NCBI GenBank assembly: GCA_934359255.1
Contig: CAKRLG010000007.1
Location: forward strand, 62,001-126,000
Direction of reading: 5' to 3'
Source: an uncultured Ruminococcus sp.
GTDB lineage: Bacteria > Bacillota > Clostridia > Lachnospirales > Lachnospiraceae
DNA length: 64,000 bases
Of this stretch, positions 61,658 to 64,000 are shown in pieces (position 1 is the stretch's first letter; each line of letters starts with the position of its first letter). Under the pieces are notes generated by a model. The model saw nothing but the letters and a program-made list of their open reading frames with translations, was not told where the DNA came from and searched no databases. A program made the translations under genes and the position numbers.

Positions 61658-62611
61658 TTACTGTACATCTGCCCAGTCCTGAGTTTCTCCTGTGAAGATA
61701 GACATTACCTGATCACTGGTCAGTTCATCTACAGGGTTCTGTTTGTTCACGATAACTGCAATTCCATCCAGTGCGATCGGTGTTGCGGTTACACCCTGAG
61801 AAGTCTCTGTATCCTTCAGTTCTCTGGATGCCATTCCGATATCACAGATTCCGTCGATGGCAGAAGTAACACCTGTGGTGGAATCGTTCTGCTGTACTTC
61901 GATTTCAACATCTGAATTCAGTTTTTTATAGCTCTCAGCCAGTTTTTCCATAACAGGTGTGACAGAAGAAGATCCTGCAACAGTTACTTTACCTGAAAGA
62001 CCTGCTGCTTCATATGCACCTTCATTACCCTGGCTGATATATCCGTTATCTTCAACTACTTTCTGTCCGTCTTCGCTCATGATATATTTTACAAAATCAG
62101 CTGCCACCTCACTTAAACCATCTTTTGTTACAATATTAAACGGACGGGAAATTTTGTAAGAACCATCTTTTACAGTATCTACAGAAGCTTCTGCACCGTC
62201 GATTTTTAATGCTTTTACGCTGTCATCCAGAGATCCCAGAGATACATAACCGATTGCATATTCATTACCTGCAACTGTTGTCATCATAACGGAAGTACTG
62301 TTGGTGATTTCTGCTGTATCTGTGGTGTTATCAATTTTATTTCCATCTGTATCTTTTGTCTCGATACCGAACAGTTCGATGAAAGCTCCTCTTGTTCCGG
62401 ATCCTTCCTCTCTGGATACAGGGCTGATCAGGCCTGAGAAATCTCCTCCCTTACTGTCTTCAGCTGCAGGAGTGTCTGTTGCAGCTGTATCTGTACTTTC
62501 AGATTCCTGTGTTGTATCTGTACCAGTTGTAGCATTGCTGCTTCCACATCCTGTAAAGATCATTGCAGATACTGCAACTGCTGTTCCCATTACTGCCCAT
62601 GTTTTTTTCAT
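61658..62611 (-). CDS. pstS: Phosphate-binding lipoprotein PstS, circularly permuted
   Basis: 317 residues. Lipobox MIFTGC (Cys22) and a Ser/Thr/Asp linker to ~55. Then the order of PstS parts is reversed relative to the standard protein. ISPVSREEGSGTRGAF (62-77), NSTSVMMTTVAGNEYAIGYV and the usual PstS C-terminal region come first (to ~193). GKVTVAGSSSVTPVMEKLAE, normally the mature N-terminus, follows at 208-227. DIGMASREL, IALDGIAVIVN and finally SIFTGETQDWADVQ end the chain. All parts are present once, so the fold can close by joining the old ends through the QGNEGAYEAAGLS linker. It binds phosphate outside the cell for PstCAB. Next to pstC, in a normal operon. Confidence 0.94.
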   Translation of the reverse strand: MKKTWAVMGTAVAVSAMIFTGCGSSNATTGTDTTQESESTDTAATDTPAAEDSKGGDFSGLISPVSREEGSGTRGAFIELFGIETKDTDGNKIDNTTDTAEITNSTSVMMTTVAGNEYAIGYVSLGSLDDSVKALKIDGAEASVDTVKDGSYKISRPFNIVTKDGLSEVAADFVKYIMSEDGQKVVEDNGYISQGNEGAYEAAGLSGKVTVAGSSSVTPVMEKLAESYKKLNSDVEIEVQQNDSTTGVTSAIDGICDIGMASRELKDTETSQGVTATPIALDGIAVIVNKQNPVDELTSDQVMSIFTGETQDWADVQ

Positions 62612-62790
62612 AATAAAATTTTCCTCCTTGTCATAACCATTTCGGTTCGTCTTTTTTATTTATCTGACAAAGAGAGTATAAAAAATCTATGTTAAAACCA
62701 AAAGTTATCTTCCGTAAAATAATCGTTAAATAAACCGGGACTTTGTAAAGTGATTTTACATACGCTTCCCCTTTCGGATCCGGTAGACGC

Positions 62791-62835
62791 AAAAAAAGAC
62801 AAGGATGTGTAAGAAAATTACACATCCTTGTCTTT
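62791..62835 (-). terminator. Terminator overlapping the end of the membrane-protein gene
   Basis: Perfect 18-bp stem AAAGACAAGGATGTGTAA / TTACACATCCTTGTCTTT then TTTT on the minus strand. The upstream arm encodes the last residues (KDKDV) and the stop codon of the gene. Confidence 0.92.
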
Positions 62836-63288
62836 ATCATCACCGATATCCTCGTATTTCAAATCTTCCGCATATTCCAATCTTCCGATATAGGTAGTAT
62901 GAATAAACATTGCGGGTAACAGGACACTCGCGATCACACTTGACACAGCATCTCTGATGCTGTGCCCATCCCATAAAAGCACCAGATAATTTACCATGCC
63001 GTTAAAAAAGCCCACACCAAACAGTACGATTCCCGTGGTCATCAGGAATCGGAGTCTTCGTGGATTCTCCCGGAAGATCACTCCCAGAATACCTACTATC
63101 AACAGACATACTCCATAGCTTCCGTAGATAATACACAATACATTGGCCCTGTGCATCTGCGCCGGTGCAGTCGGTATATATCTGAGACCCAGACTCAGAT
63201 ACTGCACAAAATAAATACTGATATCCATAGCTCCTTTTAACATAAGTAGAAAAGAAGCTAAAAAAAGCCAGTTTCTCGCTTTCATCAT
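62818..63288 (-). CDS. Small four-helix membrane protein of unknown function
   Basis: 156 residues with four hydrophobic helices (about 8-30, 48-72, 80-105, 115-135) and a short acidic C-terminus DDKDKDV. Not recognised. It is followed at once by a terminator that overlaps its stop and is 9 nt from dut, with which it is probably co-transcribed. Confidence 0.78.
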   Translation of the reverse strand: MMKARNWLFLASFLLMLKGAMDISIYFVQYLSLGLRYIPTAPAQMHRANVLCIIYGSYGVCLLIVGILGVIFRENPRRLRFLMTTGIVLFGVGFFNGMVNYLVLLWDGHSIRDAVSSVIASVLLPAMFIHTTYIGRLEYAEDLKYEDIGDDKDKDV

Positions 63289-63297
63289 TTCTATCCC

Positions 63298-63813
63298 TTA
63301 TTTTCCGGTGGTACTTCCGAAACCACCATTTCTCACTCCATCTGCATCATCATCTTCGGTGATTCCGTACTGCATGAAGATTCCCTGTACCATTCCTTCA
63401 CTCCGTCCAACTTCCAGCGTTTTTCCTTCTTTGCTGTCATTGGTCAGCTTCATGAACATATGCCCTTCATTGTCCGAATAAAAATAATCACTGTCGATGA
63501 TTCCCACAGTGTTATTCAACTGCAGGCGATACTTGAAACCAAGACCGCTTCGCGGATACAGACACAGCACCCAGTCTTCTGCCATCTCCACCCGGACACC
63601 GGTAGGAATTTTTACCATCTCTCCCGGCGCCAGTGTAAAGCTGACCGGTGCAAAAAAATCATATCCGGCACTTCCCCTGGTGGCACGTTTTGGCAGTTTA
63701 ATATCTTCATATATTTCCCGGATCTTTTCTTCCGGCTGTTCCCCGAAGGTATCTACCCAATCCTTCCGGAACTGCTCCCAGCTTACTTTATGAAATTTTG
63801 CGATTCTTTTCAT
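63298..63813 (-). CDS. dut: dUTP diphosphatase (trimeric type)
   Basis: 171 residues. The trimeric dUTPase motifs are present in order: RATRGSAGYDFFAP (motif 1), PRSGLGFKYRLQL (motif 2), NTVGIIDSDY (motif 3, catalytic Asp), EGMVQGIF (motif 4) and GFGSTTGK (motif 5, glycine-rich). It hydrolyses dUTP, keeping uracil out of DNA and supplying dUMP. An N-terminal ~45-residue extension is unusual for the short bacterial form. It lies 10 nt after the nrdG stop. Confidence 0.95.
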   Translation of the reverse strand: MKRIAKFHKVSWEQFRKDWVDTFGEQPEEKIREIYEDIKLPKRATRGSAGYDFFAPVSFTLAPGEMVKIPTGVRVEMAEDWVLCLYPRSGLGFKYRLQLNNTVGIIDSDYFYSDNEGHMFMKLTNDSKEGKTLEVGRSEGMVQGIFMQYGITEDDDADGVRNGGFGSTTGK

Positions 63814-63823
63814 TCTTTTCTCC

Positions 63824-64000
63824 TTATGCGTGTAATACTACCAGACCTACTTCTCTGGATTTTGGTACATCGATCACCCGCTGATTCGGGCTTCCTTTCC
63901 ACGGAAGACTCACATCCCTGCGTTCCAGATCGAATTTGCCGTCTACTATTACATCCAGATAAGAAATAATCGGCAGATCCTGAATATCTTCCCACAGATA
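63824..64000 (-). CDS. nrdG: Anaerobic ribonucleotide reductase activating protein (C-terminal part, cut by the window edge)
   Basis: 59 codons in frame to a TAA. ISYLDVIVDGKFDLERRDVS, LPWKGSPNQRVIDVPKSREV and GLVVLHA match the C-terminus of the radical-SAM activase NrdG; the GSxNQR element is characteristic. The radical-SAM cysteine motif would lie beyond the window, so only the tail is seen. Pairing with dut makes sense for deoxynucleotide supply under anaerobic growth. Confidence 0.85.
   Translation of the reverse strand, partial: YLWEDIQDLPIISYLDVIVDGKFDLERRDVSLPWKGSPNQRVIDVPKSREVGLVVLHA

Noticed and set aside
62640-62790. PhoB/PhoP box ahead of pstS
   Set aside because: TTTACA-like hexamers are present but not in the regular direct-repeat spacing needed to call a site by eye.
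63810-63995. 61-codon minus-strand frame at the right edge
   Set aside because: The neighbouring frame reads as the NrdG C-terminus with conserved motifs, so this frame is a shadow.
1-64000. CRISPR arrays, tRNA/rRNA genes, transposases, prophage genes
   Set aside because: I found no regularly spaced identical repeats, no tRNA cloverleaf or rRNA tract, and no transposase or phage protein in any frame.

Overview
The window looks like chromosomal core DNA from an anaerobic, spore-forming Firmicute of the family Lachnospiraceae (Blautia/Ruminococcus-like). This is inferred from gene content and gene order, not from a marker gene. The supporting genes are a complete Rnf complex, the YtfI-GerW sporulation pair, adjacent ispH and rpsA, a T-box tyrS, DUF1292 and PF06541 proteins, and the end of an anaerobic nrdG. 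All but four genes (the AraC regulator, the cytosolic cbiK, the YprB-like nuclease and DUF1292) lie on the minus strand. I see no tRNA, rRNA, CRISPR array, prophage or insertion sequence.

Layout, left to right. (1) 1-6000: tyrS behind a T-box leader. Then come two paralogous exported lipoprotein cobaltochelatases (CbiK), each with its own promoter, cobalamin riboswitch and terminator. (2) 6000-9900: a MarR-controlled MATE exporter, a YczE-type membrane protein and an AraC regulator. (3) 9900-19600: a tetrapyrrole operon hemA, sirC-hemC fusion, cobA-hemD fusion, hemB, hemL, followed by a membrane MutS-like ATPase and rnhA. A cytosolic cbiK is divergent from hemA. Together these can build uroporphyrinogen III from glutamyl-tRNA and carry it to cobalt-sirohydrochlorin, the entry to anaerobic B12 synthesis. 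No haem-branch genes are present here. (4) 19700-31500: an ABC-F protein, ytfI/gerW, a Nudix hydrolase, a transpeptidase with an FtsW/RodA partner, a U32 peptidase, zapA and ruvAB.

(5) 31700-36700: rnfCDGEAB, the ion-pumping ferredoxin:NAD oxidoreductase. (6) 36700-44350: a PF06541 membrane protein, a YprB-like nuclease, ribosomal protein S1, ispH, cmk, a HI0933-family flavoprotein, an RpiR regulator and a small gene remnant. (7) 44350-50200: a large predicted beta-helix lipoprotein, then a copper cassette (CopZ-like protein, CopA with a fused C-terminal CopZ, CsoR) with tandem operators. (8) 50400-57800: fabH, DUF5662, a glycogen-debranching-like protein with a degraded catalytic site, exodeoxyribonuclease III, an Orn/Lys/Arg decarboxylase-family protein and ilvE. 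(9) 57900-64000: DUF1292, pstSCAB-phoU with a circularly permuted PstS, a membrane protein, dut and the end of nrdG.

The most unusual points are the circularly permuted PstS, the riboswitch-controlled pair of exported cobaltochelatases, a 154-bp structured repeat with compensatory changes in its stems (tyrS leader and ruvA-rnfB gap), the CopA-CopZ fusion that keeps an internal ribosome-binding site, the precorrin-2 dehydrogenase/HemC fusion, and the GH13 protein that lacks its acid/base glutamate. All calls come from reading the sequence; no database search was run.
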